Assembly: GCA_027483405.1 (NCBI GenBank)
Contig: JAIXUU010000103.1
Location: 1-40,523, forward strand
Reading direction: 5' to 3'
DNA: 40,523 nt
Origin: Planctomyces sp.
Lineage (GTDB): Bacteria; Planctomycetota; Planctomycetia; Planctomycetales; Planctomycetaceae
The notes beneath the pieces were generated by a model. The model saw only the letters and a list, made by a program, of their open reading frames with translations, ran no database searches and had not been told where the DNA came from. Position numbers and translations under genes: made by a program. Positions 1 through 9,079 of this stretch are shown here, piece by piece (positions within the stretch are counted from its first letter, which is position 1; each line of letters opens with the position of its first letter).

Positions 1-2151
1 CACACCGGAAAAGTGTTTGCGCTGGGTGTTTGCGGGCTGCTACAGGCCATCGATGCAGAGACCGGAAAGACTCTCTGGCAGCGCTCGATGAGTGAAGAGT
101 ACGGCATGCTTACCACTTACGGTGGCCGTACCAACTTTCCGATTGTGTTCGAGCACCTGGTCATTATCGGTGGTGTGCTGATCAACTGGGGTGAAAACGC
201 TCAACCCGCCCATCGTCTGATGGCCTTTGATCAACGCAATGGTGAACTCGTCTGGCTGGTCTCGACTAAGCTCCGACCGGAAGACACCACTTACAGCACA
301 CCCACATTTGCAGTGATTGATGGTGAAGTGCAGCTTGTGCTGGGGGCTGGTGATGGAAGCATGTACGGCTTCCAGCCACGCACTGGCAAGCAGCTCTGGA
401 ACTATGATGTCTCGCCACGAGGTATTAACACGTCGCCCATCGTGATTGGCAGCACTGTGATCTGCGGGCATAGTGACGAAAATCTCGACGACACAAAAAT
501 GGGTGCCTTGTTTGCCATCGATGCCACCAAGCGCGGCAATCTGACCAAAGCTGGAGAACTCTGGCGGAATAAAGAGCAGTATATTGGCAAGTGTGCTCCT
601 GTCGTCGTGGGTGATCGTATCTATGCGATTGACGATGGCGGGATCTTCTTCGTGGTCGATCTGAAAACGGGCAAACTGATTGGCAAGCAGAAAATTGGCA
701 CCATGGCCCGGGCGAGTGCGGTCTATGGTGATGGGAAGATTTATGCAGTGGATGCCACAGGCCGCTGGTTCACTTTTGAACCGGATGAAGCCAAGGGGCT
801 GAAGAAAGTTCACTCGATGCGGCTTGATGCCGAAGTGAATGCGTCGCCCATTATTGCCGATGGCCGGTTGTATGTGACGACCGATACGACAATGTACTGT
901 ATTGGCAGCGCCAATCCTGAAGTGACCTATGACACCATTCCGCCCGTTGCTCAGGAAGCACCTGCTGGTGCCGAAGATCAACCTGCTGCGGCGACAATTG
1001 TCCCTGCCGAAGCGGTCATGAAACCGGGGCAGAAACTGGCTTTTCAAGTTCTGCTTTACAATGCGAAAGGCCAGTATCTTCGTCCTGCTAAGGAAGCAGA
1101 GATTCAATATACGATCACTGGCCCGGGAAAAGTTGATCCCGATGGTGAATTCAGTCTTGCGACAGATACCCCCAATGCCGCTTCAGTGGTCACTGCCAAA
1201 GTCGGTGAGATCTCATCGACGGCCCGGATCCGGGTGATTCCTGATTTGCCTCTGGAGTTCCCTTTTACAGATGGCGTCGTCCCTATCACCGGGATCGGCA
1301 TGCGCTATCGGCATATTGGCGTGGATTATGACCTGTGGAAAAAGCTCTATGCCGAGAATGTGCTGGCAGCCAAGTGCTACGTGTATCTCACCACACAGTT
1401 CAGCAATCTGGGGCGAGATCAACTCAAGATCGATGACAGTACGCCTGTGCAGCCTCGAACGACCTTCTTCCGTTATCTGGGTCTGCTAGAAGAGTTGACG
1501 ACGCAGGAACTGGCTCAGGCCAAGCTGAATCCCGCGCTGGAATTGCTGCAGAAGGAAGGGGTTCTCGCCAGCTTCAAGTGGGTTGGGACTCCCGAGACCG
1601 GAGCGACTCTGGTGGTGGCTAAGGGCCCGCGGAAGGTCGAAGGGAATGGCGTGCTGTGCAAGATCACAACGATTCCCAAGGGGACACGCAGCCAGGGGTG
1701 GATTGGTCGGCCTGATATGGCCAACTACACGATCCAGGCCGATGTCGCTTCGGCTCCACTCGAAGTTTCAGCCAATGCTGACCCGAATGCCCGCATGCCG
1801 GATATCGGCATCATGAACCAGCGCTATCGAGTCGAACTGATGGGAGCGAGTCAGCAGGTGAAGGCGTACTCGTGGTATCCGCACGATCAGAAGGTGCATA
1901 TGGTTCCCTTCGCCTGGAAGCCGGACACCTGGTATACGATGAAAATGGTGGTCGATACCGTTGAGCACAATGGTCAGCCCGCATCGAAAGTCCGTGGAAA
2001 GGTCTGGTTGAAAGATCAGCCTGAGCCTGAAGCGTGGACGATTGAATGGATCGATCAGCCCGCCAATTTCCATGGCAGCCCCGGGCTGTTTGGAAATGCA
2101 AAAGACACGGAGATCTTCTTCGACAATGTGAAGGTGACTCCAAGAAGTTAA
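1..2151 (+). CDS. PQQ-like beta-propeller protein with Ig-like and C-terminal DUF1080/LamG-like domain (5' partial)
   Basis: The frame is open from base 1 (HTGKVFALGVCG...), so the gene starts upstream; a GTG at 13 is probably internal. The first ~310 residues are repeated propeller blades with the signature A-x-D-x-x-T-G-K-x-L-W (for example AIDAETGKTLW), as in BamB/PQQ-dehydrogenase-like repeats. Residues near 345-410 form an Ig-like beta-sandwich (KPGQKLAFQVLLYN). After a linker, the last ~160 residues resemble the concanavalin-like DUF1080/LamG fold and end in FFDNVKVTP. Planctomycetes encode many such secreted propellers. No catalytic PQQ-dehydrogenase residues could be confirmed, so a scaffold or polysaccharide-binding role is as likely as an enzyme. 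A second propeller gene follows after 135 bp on the same strand. The stop is TAA. Confidence 0.85.
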   Translation, partial: HTGKVFALGVCGLLQAIDAETGKTLWQRSMSEEYGMLTTYGGRTNFPIVFEHLVIIGGVLINWGENAQPAHRLMAFDQRNGELVWLVSTKLRPEDTTYSTPTFAVIDGEVQLVLGAGDGSMYGFQPRTGKQLWNYDVSPRGINTSPIVIGSTVICGHSDENLDDTKMGALFAIDATKRGNLTKAGELWRNKEQYIGKCAPVVVGDRIYAIDDGGIFFVVDLKTGKLIGKQKIGTMARASAVYGDGKIYAVDATGRWFTFEPDEAKGLKKVHSMRLDAEVNASPIIADGRLYVTTDTTMYCIGSANPEVTYDTIPPVAQEAPAGAEDQPAAATIVPAEAVMKPGQKLAFQVLLYNAKGQYLRPAKEAEIQYTITGPGKVDPDGEFSLATDTPNAASVVTAKVGEISSTARIRVIPDLPLEFPFTDGVVPITGIGMRYRHIGVDYDLWKKLYAENVLAAKCYVYLTTQFSNLGRDQLKIDDSTPVQPRTTFFRYLGLLEELTTQELAQAKLNPALELLQKEGVLASFKWVGTPETGATLVVAKGPRKVEGNGVLCKITTIPKGTRSQGWIGRPDMANYTIQADVASAPLEVSANADPNARMPDIGIMNQRYRVELMGASQQVKAYSWYPHDQKVHMVPFAWKPDTWYTMKMVVDTVEHNGQPASKVRGKVWLKDQPEPEAWTIEWIDQPANFHGSPGLFGNAKDTEIFFDNVKVTPRS

Positions 2152-2286
2152 ATGGATGGGCTTACCTGAAGGCCATTTGATCAGTCGTCAGCACGACCCA
2201 CGTCTGGCGACTCCCGACTGAAATCAATTCAAAGATTTTGCACATTCGCACAGAAATGCCTGCGGGCTCGATGATAGGAATCTCAT

Positions 2287-4068
2287 ATGACTCAACTTCG
2301 TTGGCTGACTGGTCTTCTCGGCGCCTCGTCTTGTCCTGCGGGATTGCTGGAATTGGGGCGGGCAGCCATTGCCGGCTCGTTAATGATCTCGGCAACTCTG
2401 GGTTCTGAACCATCGGGAACCAAGTTTGATCCGACGGCTGCTGCGCTGAAGGAAATTGCCACACTGAAAGTGCAGCCCAAGGATTGGCCTCAATGGGGTG
2501 GCAGCACCTATCGCAACAACACACCGGAAGGGAAGAATATTCCCAAAGAGTGGGATCTGGAATCGGGCGAGAATATTCTCTGGGCAGCCGCGCTGGGTTC
2601 ACAGACCTACGGCAACCCGGTGGTCGCCAACGGAAAGGTTTACGTCGGCACGAATAACGGATATGGCTACATCAAGCGATATCCCAAGAATGTCGATCTG
2701 GGGGCACTCGTCTGTTTTGATGAGAAAACTGGGAAGTTTCTGTGGCAGCACAGTAATCCCAAATTGCCCACTGGTCGTGTGCACGACTGGCCTTTGCAGG
2801 GAGTGTGCGCTGCGGTTTACGCCGAAGGAGATAAGCTGTGGTATGTCTCCAATCGTGGTGAGGTTGTCTGCCTCGATGCTGAAGGCTTCCACGATGGTGA
2901 AAACGATGGGCCCTATGTTTCAGAGCCCAACTCGAACAAAGACGAAGCCGAAATCATCTGGCGCGTTGATATGATGGGTCAGCTGGGTGTGTCTCAGCAC
3001 AATATGTGCAACTGCTCGATTACAGCCGTCGATGGTGTGATCTTCGTGAACACCTCGAATGGTGTGGATGAATCGCACATCAACCTGCCGGCTCCCAATG
3101 CACCCAGCTTTATTGCCCTGGATCAGGCGACTGGCAAAGTCCTGTGGACGGATGACAGTCCTGGGGCAAATATTCTGCATGGTCAGTGGTCAAGCCCTTG
3201 CCACTTTGTGCTGGATGGCCAGGCCCAGGTGGTCTTTGGCGGTGGTGATGGCTGGGTCTATAGCTTTGATCCTAAAGGTGATGGAGCTGGCAAAGCCAAA
3301 CTGCTCTGGAAGTTTGATGCCAATCCGAAAGATTCGCTCTATCTGCTGGGTGGACGGGCCACACGCAATCACATTATTGCGACTCCGGTGTACTACGATG
3401 GCTACGTGTATGTGGGTGTTGGCGAAGACCCTGAACATGGGGAAGGGCAGGGGCACCTCTACTGTATTGACCCGAAGAAACGGGGGGATGTCAGCCCGAC
3501 TCTGGCATTCGATAAAGACGGCAAGCCACTCGAAGCACGTCGACTCCAGAATCTCGAACCGAAAAAAGGTGAGGTTGAAAAGCCAAATCCGAACTCGGCA
3601 GTCGTCTGGCACTATGACCAGATCGACAAGAATGGCAACAAAAAATTCGACTTCGAAGAGACAATGCACCGCACCTGCGGCACAGTCGCCATCAAGGACG
3701 ATCTGCTCTTCGTGGCTGACTTCAGCGGTCTGTTCCATTGCCTCGATGCCAAGAAGGTCGATGCCAATGGCAAGCCTGTGGTCTACTGGGTTCACGACAT
3801 GTTTGCCGCTTCTTGGGGTTCTCCACTGATTGTGGAAGGCCGCGTCTATATTGGCGACGAAGATGGTGACATTTCGATTTTTGAACTTTCCAAAGAGATG
3901 AATCTCATCGGTGAGATCAATATGTCAAACGCGGTTTACTCGACGCCGGTGGTTGCCGGCGATGTGCTCTACATCGCCAATAAATCGACATTGTTTGCCA
4001 TCAAGGAAGGTGCCAAACTCGAGGGTGGTTTTAAAGACACCCCTCGTAACGATGAAGTGGCTGATTAA
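2287..4068 (+). CDS. secreted PQQ-like beta-propeller protein with an EF-hand-like loop
   Basis: The start ATG is preceded by AGGAA at 2276-2280 with a 6-nt spacer. The 593-aa product has a hydrophobic N-terminus (residues ~5-40), then DWPQWGGSTYRNN, the planctomycete propeller opening. Propeller repeats follow, with T-G-K-x-L-W/F motifs (CFDEKTGKFLW, ALDQATGKVLW). Between blades, residues 447-458 form a textbook calcium-loop pattern: D447, N449, N451, K453, D455, E458, with F454 at the hydrophobic position 8. Position 6 is Lys instead of the usual Gly. This suggests a secreted, possibly Ca-stabilised propeller. No enzyme activity can be assigned. Its neighbour upstream is another propeller protein in the same orientation, and an iron alcohol dehydrogenase lies 245 bp downstream. 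Confidence 0.85.
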   Translation: MTQLRWLTGLLGASSCPAGLLELGRAAIAGSLMISATLGSEPSGTKFDPTAAALKEIATLKVQPKDWPQWGGSTYRNNTPEGKNIPKEWDLESGENILWAAALGSQTYGNPVVANGKVYVGTNNGYGYIKRYPKNVDLGALVCFDEKTGKFLWQHSNPKLPTGRVHDWPLQGVCAAVYAEGDKLWYVSNRGEVVCLDAEGFHDGENDGPYVSEPNSNKDEAEIIWRVDMMGQLGVSQHNMCNCSITAVDGVIFVNTSNGVDESHINLPAPNAPSFIALDQATGKVLWTDDSPGANILHGQWSSPCHFVLDGQAQVVFGGGDGWVYSFDPKGDGAGKAKLLWKFDANPKDSLYLLGGRATRNHIIATPVYYDGYVYVGVGEDPEHGEGQGHLYCIDPKKRGDVSPTLAFDKDGKPLEARRLQNLEPKKGEVEKPNPNSAVVWHYDQIDKNGNKKFDFEETMHRTCGTVAIKDDLLFVADFSGLFHCLDAKKVDANGKPVVYWVHDMFAASWGSPLIVEGRVYIGDEDGDISIFELSKEMNLIGEINMSNAVYSTPVVAGDVLYIANKSTLFAIKEGAKLEGGFKDTPRNDEVAD

Positions 4069-4078
4069 CTTCCGGATT

Positions 4079-4137
4079 CATCGCTGGCTGGAGCAAATCA
4101 TGCCTGATTTGCGATTTCACTGCTTCAACCAGCGATG
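4079..4137. repeat. nested inverted repeat after the second propeller gene
   Basis: Outer arms CATCGCTGG (4079-4087) and CCAGCGATG (4129-4137) enclose inner arms GCAAATC (4093-4099) and GATTTGC (4106-4112). No T-run follows, so this is not a classic intrinsic terminator. It may be a transcript 3'-end structure for the propeller gene that stops at 4068. Confidence 0.4.
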
Positions 4138-4152
4138 CTTTGGAGTAGTCTA

Positions 4153-4185
4153 GGTGTTGAACAAGACGTTTTGGTGTTGAATAAG
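4153..4185. repeat. short tandem direct repeat
   Basis: GGTGTTGAACAAG (4153-4165) is repeated 20 bp on as GGTGTTGAATAAG (4173-4185), with one mismatch in 13. It lies about 130 bp before the iron alcohol dehydrogenase start and could be a paired protein-binding site or chance. Confidence 0.3.
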
Positions 4186-4313
4186 GCTCTCGTTACCACA
4201 TGAAGAGCCTGCAAGAAACTCCGGGGCAACGAAGCTGTTCTGCGCCTGAACTCCCGATGTCACCTGCGAGTGCCCACATTGCTCTTACAGCCAGCTGATG
4301 GAACTGTTCCTGT

Positions 4314-5516
4314 ATGACAACGCGCGGTCTCGGCAGCGAACTTCTTGAACCCTTTGACTATAACCCACTGACTCGGGTGGTTTATGGGCCGGGCTCAATC
4401 CTGCAACTCGGGAAGCTGGCCAGGGATTATGGTGCTTCGCGTGTGGTCCTTTTTACAGATTCTGGCATTCTGGCCACGGGTCATATCGACCGCTGTCTGC
4501 AAAGCCTGCAGGCAGCAGGTATTGCTACGACACTTTTCAGCGGTGTGCAGCCAAATCCATCCTCGGACGATGTGGATCAGGGAGTGCAGGTTGCCCGTGA
4601 AGCTCAAGCCGATTTTCTGATCGCTGTGGGCGGTGGCAGCAGTATCGACTGTGCCAAAGGGGTCAACTTTGTACTGACTGGTGGTGGCACAATTCATGAT
4701 TACTGGGGTGTGGGCAAAGCCAGAGGGCCTATGCTCCCGTTAATCGTAGCGCCTACAACTGCCGGGACAGGGAGTGAAGCTCAATCTTACGCGCTGATCT
4801 CAGATGCAAAAACGCATGTAAAAATGGCGTGTGGTGATCAACGGGCCTCATGCAAAGTGGCCATTCTCGATCCTGAGTTGACTGTCAGCATGCCACGTAG
4901 TGTGACGGCTGCGACAGGGATTGACGCTCTCAGCCATGCGATTGAATCGCATGTGACGACACGCCGCAACAGTGTCTCGCAATCCTTCAGTCGTCGCGCC
5001 TTTCGACTATTGGCACAGGCGTTACCTGTTGTGCTGGATGAACCAGCTCACCTTCCCGCACGAGGTGCAGCACTTTTGGGGGCTCACTGGGCGGGAGCTG
5101 CGATTGAGAATTCGATGCTGGGTGCGACCCATGCACTCGCCAATCCTTTGACAGCGACTTATGGCATTACGCATGGCGTGGCGATTGGCATCATGTTGCC
5201 CCATGTGATTCGATACAACGAGCCAGTCGTCGCCAACCTGTATGCGGAACTTGTCGCCTCCATGCTCTCTGATGCGAAGTTCGATCGAGCAAAGGTTGGT
5301 AAAGAATTGACTGCTGGCGAAGTTCTGGCATGCTATGTCGAACAGGTTGTCCGGCAGGCTGGCCAACCGACGAACCTGCTGGAATTGGGAGTCGAAGCCA
5401 GTCGTCTTTCAGAACTGGCTCAGGCGGCATCAGTCCAATGGACAGGAACATTCAACCCGCGGCCTGTCGATGCAGCCAGTCTTGAGGAGCTTTACCGATG
5501 TGCATTTTCCGCCTGA
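4314..5516 (+). CDS. iron-containing alcohol dehydrogenase
   Basis: This 400-aa protein has the usual length for group III (Fe-dependent) NAD(P)-linked alcohol dehydrogenases, which interconvert alcohols and aldehydes or ketones in the cytoplasm. The N-terminal nucleotide-binding half carries VGGGSSIDCAKG, the GGGS dinucleotide loop, and APTTAGTGSE. The metal ligands are visible: D204 and H208 in GIDALSHAIE, then H273 and H287 in the segment from GATHALANP to GITHG. The 14-residue spacing of the last two matches FucO-type enzymes. No signal peptide is present. The last 19 bases overlap the next gene, a secreted propeller, whose Shine-Dalgarno lies inside this coding sequence, so the two are probably translationally coupled. 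The substrate cannot be read from sequence. Confidence 0.92.
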   Translation: MTTRGLGSELLEPFDYNPLTRVVYGPGSILQLGKLARDYGASRVVLFTDSGILATGHIDRCLQSLQAAGIATTLFSGVQPNPSSDDVDQGVQVAREAQADFLIAVGGGSSIDCAKGVNFVLTGGGTIHDYWGVGKARGPMLPLIVAPTTAGTGSEAQSYALISDAKTHVKMACGDQRASCKVAILDPELTVSMPRSVTAATGIDALSHAIESHVTTRRNSVSQSFSRRAFRLLAQALPVVLDEPAHLPARGAALLGAHWAGAAIENSMLGATHALANPLTATYGITHGVAIGIMLPHVIRYNEPVVANLYAELVASMLSDAKFDRAKVGKELTAGEVLACYVEQVVRQAGQPTNLLELGVEASRLSELAQAASVQWTGTFNPRPVDAASLEELYRCAFSA

Positions 5517-6688
5517 TGACGACGTTGGTATTAAGTATCGCTGGCCTGTTGATCACAGGCTTGTCAACCTCGTCTGCCAGCGAGGTTGCACCGATTTCCT
5601 CAGTCACCAGCCCTGCAGCCGAGTGGCCCAGCTTTCGGCAGAATCTCCTTCAGACAGGAGTTGCCACGAGCACATTGCCTGAAAAACTCGAGTTAGTCTG
5701 GGAAGCTCAACTGGGTGATCAGATTGAGGCCAGTTGTGCGATTTTAGGCGGCAAGGTCTATGCACCCTGTTTATCGGGTCATATTGTCTGTCTCGACCTG
5801 AAGACCGGCCAGAAAGACTGGTCGTATCAGTCGATTGATGAGATTCCCGCGAACAGCTTTGCCCCCGGTTTCAAAGCCCCCGTCACGATTTCCAAGGGCG
5901 TGGTCTATGCGGGTGATGAAGACGGGGTGATGCATGCGATTGATGCCGCGACTGGCAAAAGAAAATGGATCTACAAGACGGAAGGTGAAATCTACAGCGG
6001 GGCTGTTGTCGTCGAAGATCGCCTGCTGTTCGGTTCTTATGATAACGCTTTGCATTGTGTCAAAGTGGAGGATGGGACGGCTTTCTGGAAGTTTGCCACC
6101 GATGGCTATGTCCATTGCACGCCGGGAATTGTCGAAAACTCAGCCTTCATTGCCGGTTGCGATGAACACCTTCGCCGGATTGATCTGCAGACCGGTAAGG
6201 AACTGTCTGTCCTGCCGCTTTCGACCTATCTGATTGCCTCGCCCGCGATTCGTGGTGATCTGCTCTATGTGGGGACTTATGCGAATGAAGTCGTCGCGGT
6301 CAACTGGAAGGAGATGAAGGTTGCCTGGCGTTACCGCCCCAGTGACAAAGAGTTTCCTTTCCATTCGTCGGCAGCGCTGGGTGAAAAAGTGCTGGTGATT
6401 GGCAGCCGGGATAAGCAGATTCATGGGATCGAAATTGCGACAGGCAAAGGTTTATGGACGACTCCGACGCGGGCTCGGGTTGACAGCAGTCCGGCGATTG
6501 TGGACCAGCGAGTTTTTGTTGGTTCCGATGATGGCAATCTTTATCAACTGGCCATTGAGAGTGGTGAAGTGCAGTGGAAGTTTAATCTCGGCAAGTCGAT
6601 TCATGCCGGCCCCGTGGTTGGTGAGGGATACCTCGTGGTGGGCTCGACATCGTCGGATGGGCGACTCTGCTGCTTTGGGAAGAAGTAG
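5498..6688 (+). CDS. secreted PQQ-like beta-propeller (BamB-like) protein
   Basis: The start at 5498 is set by GAGGAG at 5484-5489 with an 8-nt spacer; a second ATG at 5516 would give a TGATG overlap with the dehydrogenase stop but has a worse spacer. The 396-aa product has a signal peptide (hydrophobic residues ~7-25, likely cleavage near SSA-SEV) and then almost only propeller blades with the T-G-K/x-x-W signature (CLDLKTGQKDW, AIDAATGKRKW). It resembles a single eight-bladed BamB-type propeller acting in the periplasm. Coupling to the upstream alcohol dehydrogenase is unusual because one partner is cytoplasmic and the other exported. It may be a binding or sensing protein; no enzyme residues are recognisable. 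Confidence 0.87.
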   Translation: MCIFRLMTTLVLSIAGLLITGLSTSSASEVAPISSVTSPAAEWPSFRQNLLQTGVATSTLPEKLELVWEAQLGDQIEASCAILGGKVYAPCLSGHIVCLDLKTGQKDWSYQSIDEIPANSFAPGFKAPVTISKGVVYAGDEDGVMHAIDAATGKRKWIYKTEGEIYSGAVVVEDRLLFGSYDNALHCVKVEDGTAFWKFATDGYVHCTPGIVENSAFIAGCDEHLRRIDLQTGKELSVLPLSTYLIASPAIRGDLLYVGTYANEVVAVNWKEMKVAWRYRPSDKEFPFHSSAALGEKVLVIGSRDKQIHGIEIATGKGLWTTPTRARVDSSPAIVDQRVFVGSDDGNLYQLAIESGEVQWKFNLGKSIHAGPVVGEGYLVVGSTSSDGRLCCFGKK

Positions 6689-6841
6689 TTCTTCCATCGA
6701 AACCGACCAAAAGAAATGATCCCTCAATTCGCTGCTGGTGAGAGAGTGAGTTAGGGATTAGACTGCGAAACATCAACAGGTTCTGATCTGCTCAGCAGAC
6801 AGAATAGCCGCTATTTTCTGATTTAGGAGCAGTTTCACACC

Positions 6842-7492
6842 ATGATTCGCATGACCAAGGCTCTGGGCACTCTGGCCATACTCGCTGTGATGTCACTCGT
6901 CGGCACAGCGTTTTCTGTTGCAGCCGAGACAGAAGAAGGCTTTAAGCAGCTCTTTGATGGCAAGTCTTTTGAAGGCTGGAAGATCAATGAGAATCCCGAT
7001 AGCTGGAAGATCGAAGATGGTGCGTTTGTCTGCAAAGGCAATCGCAGCCACCTGTTTTATGTGGGTGATGAGAAGCCCTACAAGAACTTTGAACTGAAGG
7101 TTGATGTCTGGACAGAACCGAACAGCAATGGCGGGATCTACTTCCATACGAAGTATCAGGACACTGGCTGGCCCAAGCATGGCTTCGAGTGTCAGGTCAA
7201 CAACAGCTATAAGAGTGATCCACGCAAGACTGGCAGTCTTTATGCAGTGAAAGACGTGCTTGAAGCCCCTGCGAAAGATGGCGAATGGTTTACTGAGCAT
7301 GTCATCGTCAAAGACAAGCATGTCGTGATCAAGGTCAACGACAAAGTCGTCGTCGATTACACGGAACCTGCTGATGCCAAGCCGGGCAAAGATTTCACAC
7401 GCGTTGTCGATGAAGGGACTTTCGCACTCCAGGCACATGATCCTGGCAGTGTGGTGCGCTTTAAGAACATTCGCGTGAAGCGGCTCGACTGA
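6842..7492 (+). CDS. secreted DUF1080 (3-keto-disaccharide hydrolase-type) protein
   Basis: The 216-aa protein opens with a signal peptide (residues 1-28, hydrophobic core [15 protein letters not shown]) followed by a single DUF1080 domain: [30 protein letters not shown] and the closing [11 protein letters not shown]. Some members of this family hydrolyse 3-keto-glycosides, and planctomycetes have many paralogues. The fold is a concanavalin-like jelly roll, so carbohydrate binding is the alternative. AGGAG lies 13 nt before the ATG, rather far; an ATG three codons in is a minor alternative. It is probably its own transcript, since a 153-bp gap separates it from the propeller gene and a terminator follows. 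Confidence 0.9.
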   Translation: MIRMTKALGTLAILAVMSLVGTAFSVAAETEEGFKQLFDGKSFEGWKINENPDSWKIEDGAFVCKGNRSHLFYVGDEKPYKNFELKVDVWTEPNSNGGIYFHTKYQDTGWPKHGFECQVNNSYKSDPRKTGSLYAVKDVLEAPAKDGEWFTEHVIVKDKHVVIKVNDKVVVDYTEPADAKPGKDFTRVVDEGTFALQAHDPGSVVRFKNIRVKRLD

Positions 7493-7524
7493 TCGACGAC
7501 TTGTAAAGCCTCATGGCTTTTGAC

Positions 7525-7572
7525 AGCGAGCAGATACTTCTCTTAAGAGAAATGTCTGCTCGCTGATTTTTT
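7525..7572 (+). terminator. two-tier intrinsic terminator
   Basis: Arms AGCGAGCAGA (7525-7534) and TCTGCTCGCT (7555-7564) are perfectly complementary. The loop contains a second palindrome, TTCTCTTAAGAGAA (7538-7551). The T-run at 7567-7572 follows on the plus strand. It ends the DUF1080 transcript just before the convergent guanylyltransferase gene. The minus-strand side has no T-run. Confidence 0.85.
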
Positions 7573-7579
7573 ATGGCAA

Positions 7580-8662
7580 TCAGGCCTGTCGCTTTTCGAC
7601 TTCTGCGACGAGAGCTTTAAGCCCGGCTTCGTCACCGCGACGGGCAATCAGAGTGGCCTGAGGCGTGTGAACAATCACGAGATCTTCCACGCCACAAGTG
7701 GCAATCAGGTGTTGATCAGTCGAGTGGATGATGCAGTTGGCAGTCTCTCGACCGACATGCTGACCACGGATGACGTTGGCATGCGTATCGTGAGGGAGAT
7801 GCCGGGCGGTTGCTTCCCACGAGCCGAGATCGTCCCAGCCAAAACTGGCCCGGACAACACCCAGCCTTGGGGCATGCTCCAGGACGGCGTAATCGACAGA
7901 GATCGCGCGGAATTTCAGGAAGACTTCGTTCCATGCGGCGGGTGCCTGGAGTCTGTCAATTGCCATCAATTCATCGAGCACTGCCGAGAGATCCGGTGCG
8001 CTTTTTGAAAGCACATCGAGAAAGGTTTTCGCCTTCCAGACAAAGATCCCACAACTCCAGAGGAACGAACCGGTGCTCAAGTATTCCTTGGCTGTGGCCA
8101 GATCCGGTTTTTCGCGAAAGGAACGAACCTGATGGACACTGGGAGAACCTGTGGAATCATCGGCTGCTTCGGAGTTCAGGTGAGGGCCCATTTCGACATA
8201 GCCGTAACCTGTGGCTGGCGAGGCAGGAACAGCTCCAATCAGCACCATGCAGTCGGGATGTTCATGGACTGTGTGTGAGGCCAGTTGCAACGCCTGCTGG
8301 AAGGCTGGCACATCTTCAATCATGTGATCGCTGGGGAGGATGACCAGCGTGGCTTCCGGATCGCGCTGGGCGATTAATGCCGCAGCGACGGCGAGGCACG
8401 GTGCTGTATCGCGTGGTGCAGGTTCCAGCAATAACTGGCCTGAGGAAAGTTCGGGAAGTTGCGACAGAACCAGCTGTTGAAATGCCTCGCGGGTGGAGAT
8501 CAGCACACGTTCGGGAGGGATCAGTCCAGCCAGCCGCTGGATGGTTTGCTGGAGAAGTGTCTGTTCACCAGCCAGGGCCAGAAACTGCTTGGGGTGATTT
8601 CTCTGGCTGACGGGCCAGAATCTGACACCGCTACCTCCCGCCAGAATGACAGCATGGAGCAT
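7580..8662 (-). CDS. manC: mannose-1-phosphate guanylyltransferase
   Basis: This 360-aa nucleotidyltransferase makes GDP-mannose from GTP and mannose-1-phosphate, feeding glycan and exopolysaccharide synthesis in the cytoplasm. The start is placed at ATG 8662-8660 because the family begins MxxVILAGGSGxRxWP. Here the signature GGSGVRFWP spans residues 9-17 and PKQ residues 24-26. A 91-codon upstream extension is open but does not look like protein of this family. Other family marks are LPSDHMI, SCGIFVWKA and FGWDDLGSWEA near the C-terminus. It is the short type without the isomerase (cupin) domain found in fused ManC/AlgA enzymes. It is divergent from the response regulator across a 417-bp spacer. 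Confidence 0.93.
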   Translation of the reverse strand: MLHAVILAGGSGVRFWPVSQRNHPKQFLALAGEQTLLQQTIQRLAGLIPPERVLISTREAFQQLVLSQLPELSSGQLLLEPAPRDTAPCLAVAAALIAQRDPEATLVILPSDHMIEDVPAFQQALQLASHTVHEHPDCMVLIGAVPASPATGYGYVEMGPHLNSEAADDSTGSPSVHQVRSFREKPDLATAKEYLSTGSFLWSCGIFVWKAKTFLDVLSKSAPDLSAVLDELMAIDRLQAPAAWNEVFLKFRAISVDYAVLEHAPRLGVVRASFGWDDLGSWEATARHLPHDTHANVIRGQHVGRETANCIIHSTDQHLIATCGVEDLVIVHTPQATLIARRGDEAGLKALVAEVEKRQA

Positions 8663-9079
8663 GTTGCGAGGCCTTTTGCTTCCGAGTGCTGAAAAGTCAG
8701 TCCGTGTTCTATTCGAGCGAGCTATTCGACAAAGGCTCGATAAAAACTTCCCGTCGCCAATACGCGACACATCCCGCTCGTATGGATTAGTATGATAGTT
8801 TGTTGTGAGCAGGAACCACGCGAAAATGCACGTCACCTGATCCTGGTGAGTCCGGCAGCCACAATTCTCAGGGTCGTAGGAATTGCAACGGCAAATGATG
8901 GCCGTGCCAAGTGTTCGTTCGCACCAGCCAGACAAGATCGGTCAGGCGAAGCGTGATCGAAAAGACAGCGAGGCTACGCTTCGGCTATGATCGAAAGTTG
9001 CTGGAAAAGGATCGGCGAAGAACTGCCTCGACAACTGTATTCGAACGTCGTTCTGCCGATCCTCAAGGAGAGCTGCCAT
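8663..9079. other. divergent intergenic region between manC and the NtrC-type regulator
   Basis: These 417 bp hold no convincing gene. An inverted repeat CGAAGCGT (8947-8954) / ACGCTTCG (8976-8983) lies about 100 bp before the regulator start, next to two near-copies of TGATCGAAAG (8954 and 8989). Promoters for both genes must lie here, but no strong consensus was seen. AAGGAG at 9065-9070 is the ribosome-binding site of the regulator. Confidence 0.5.

Noticed and set aside
8663-8935. N-terminal 91-codon extension of the guanylyltransferase
   Set aside because: Family members begin at the AVILAGG strand; the extension has Cys/Arg-rich non-homologous sequence and no suitable ribosome-binding site.
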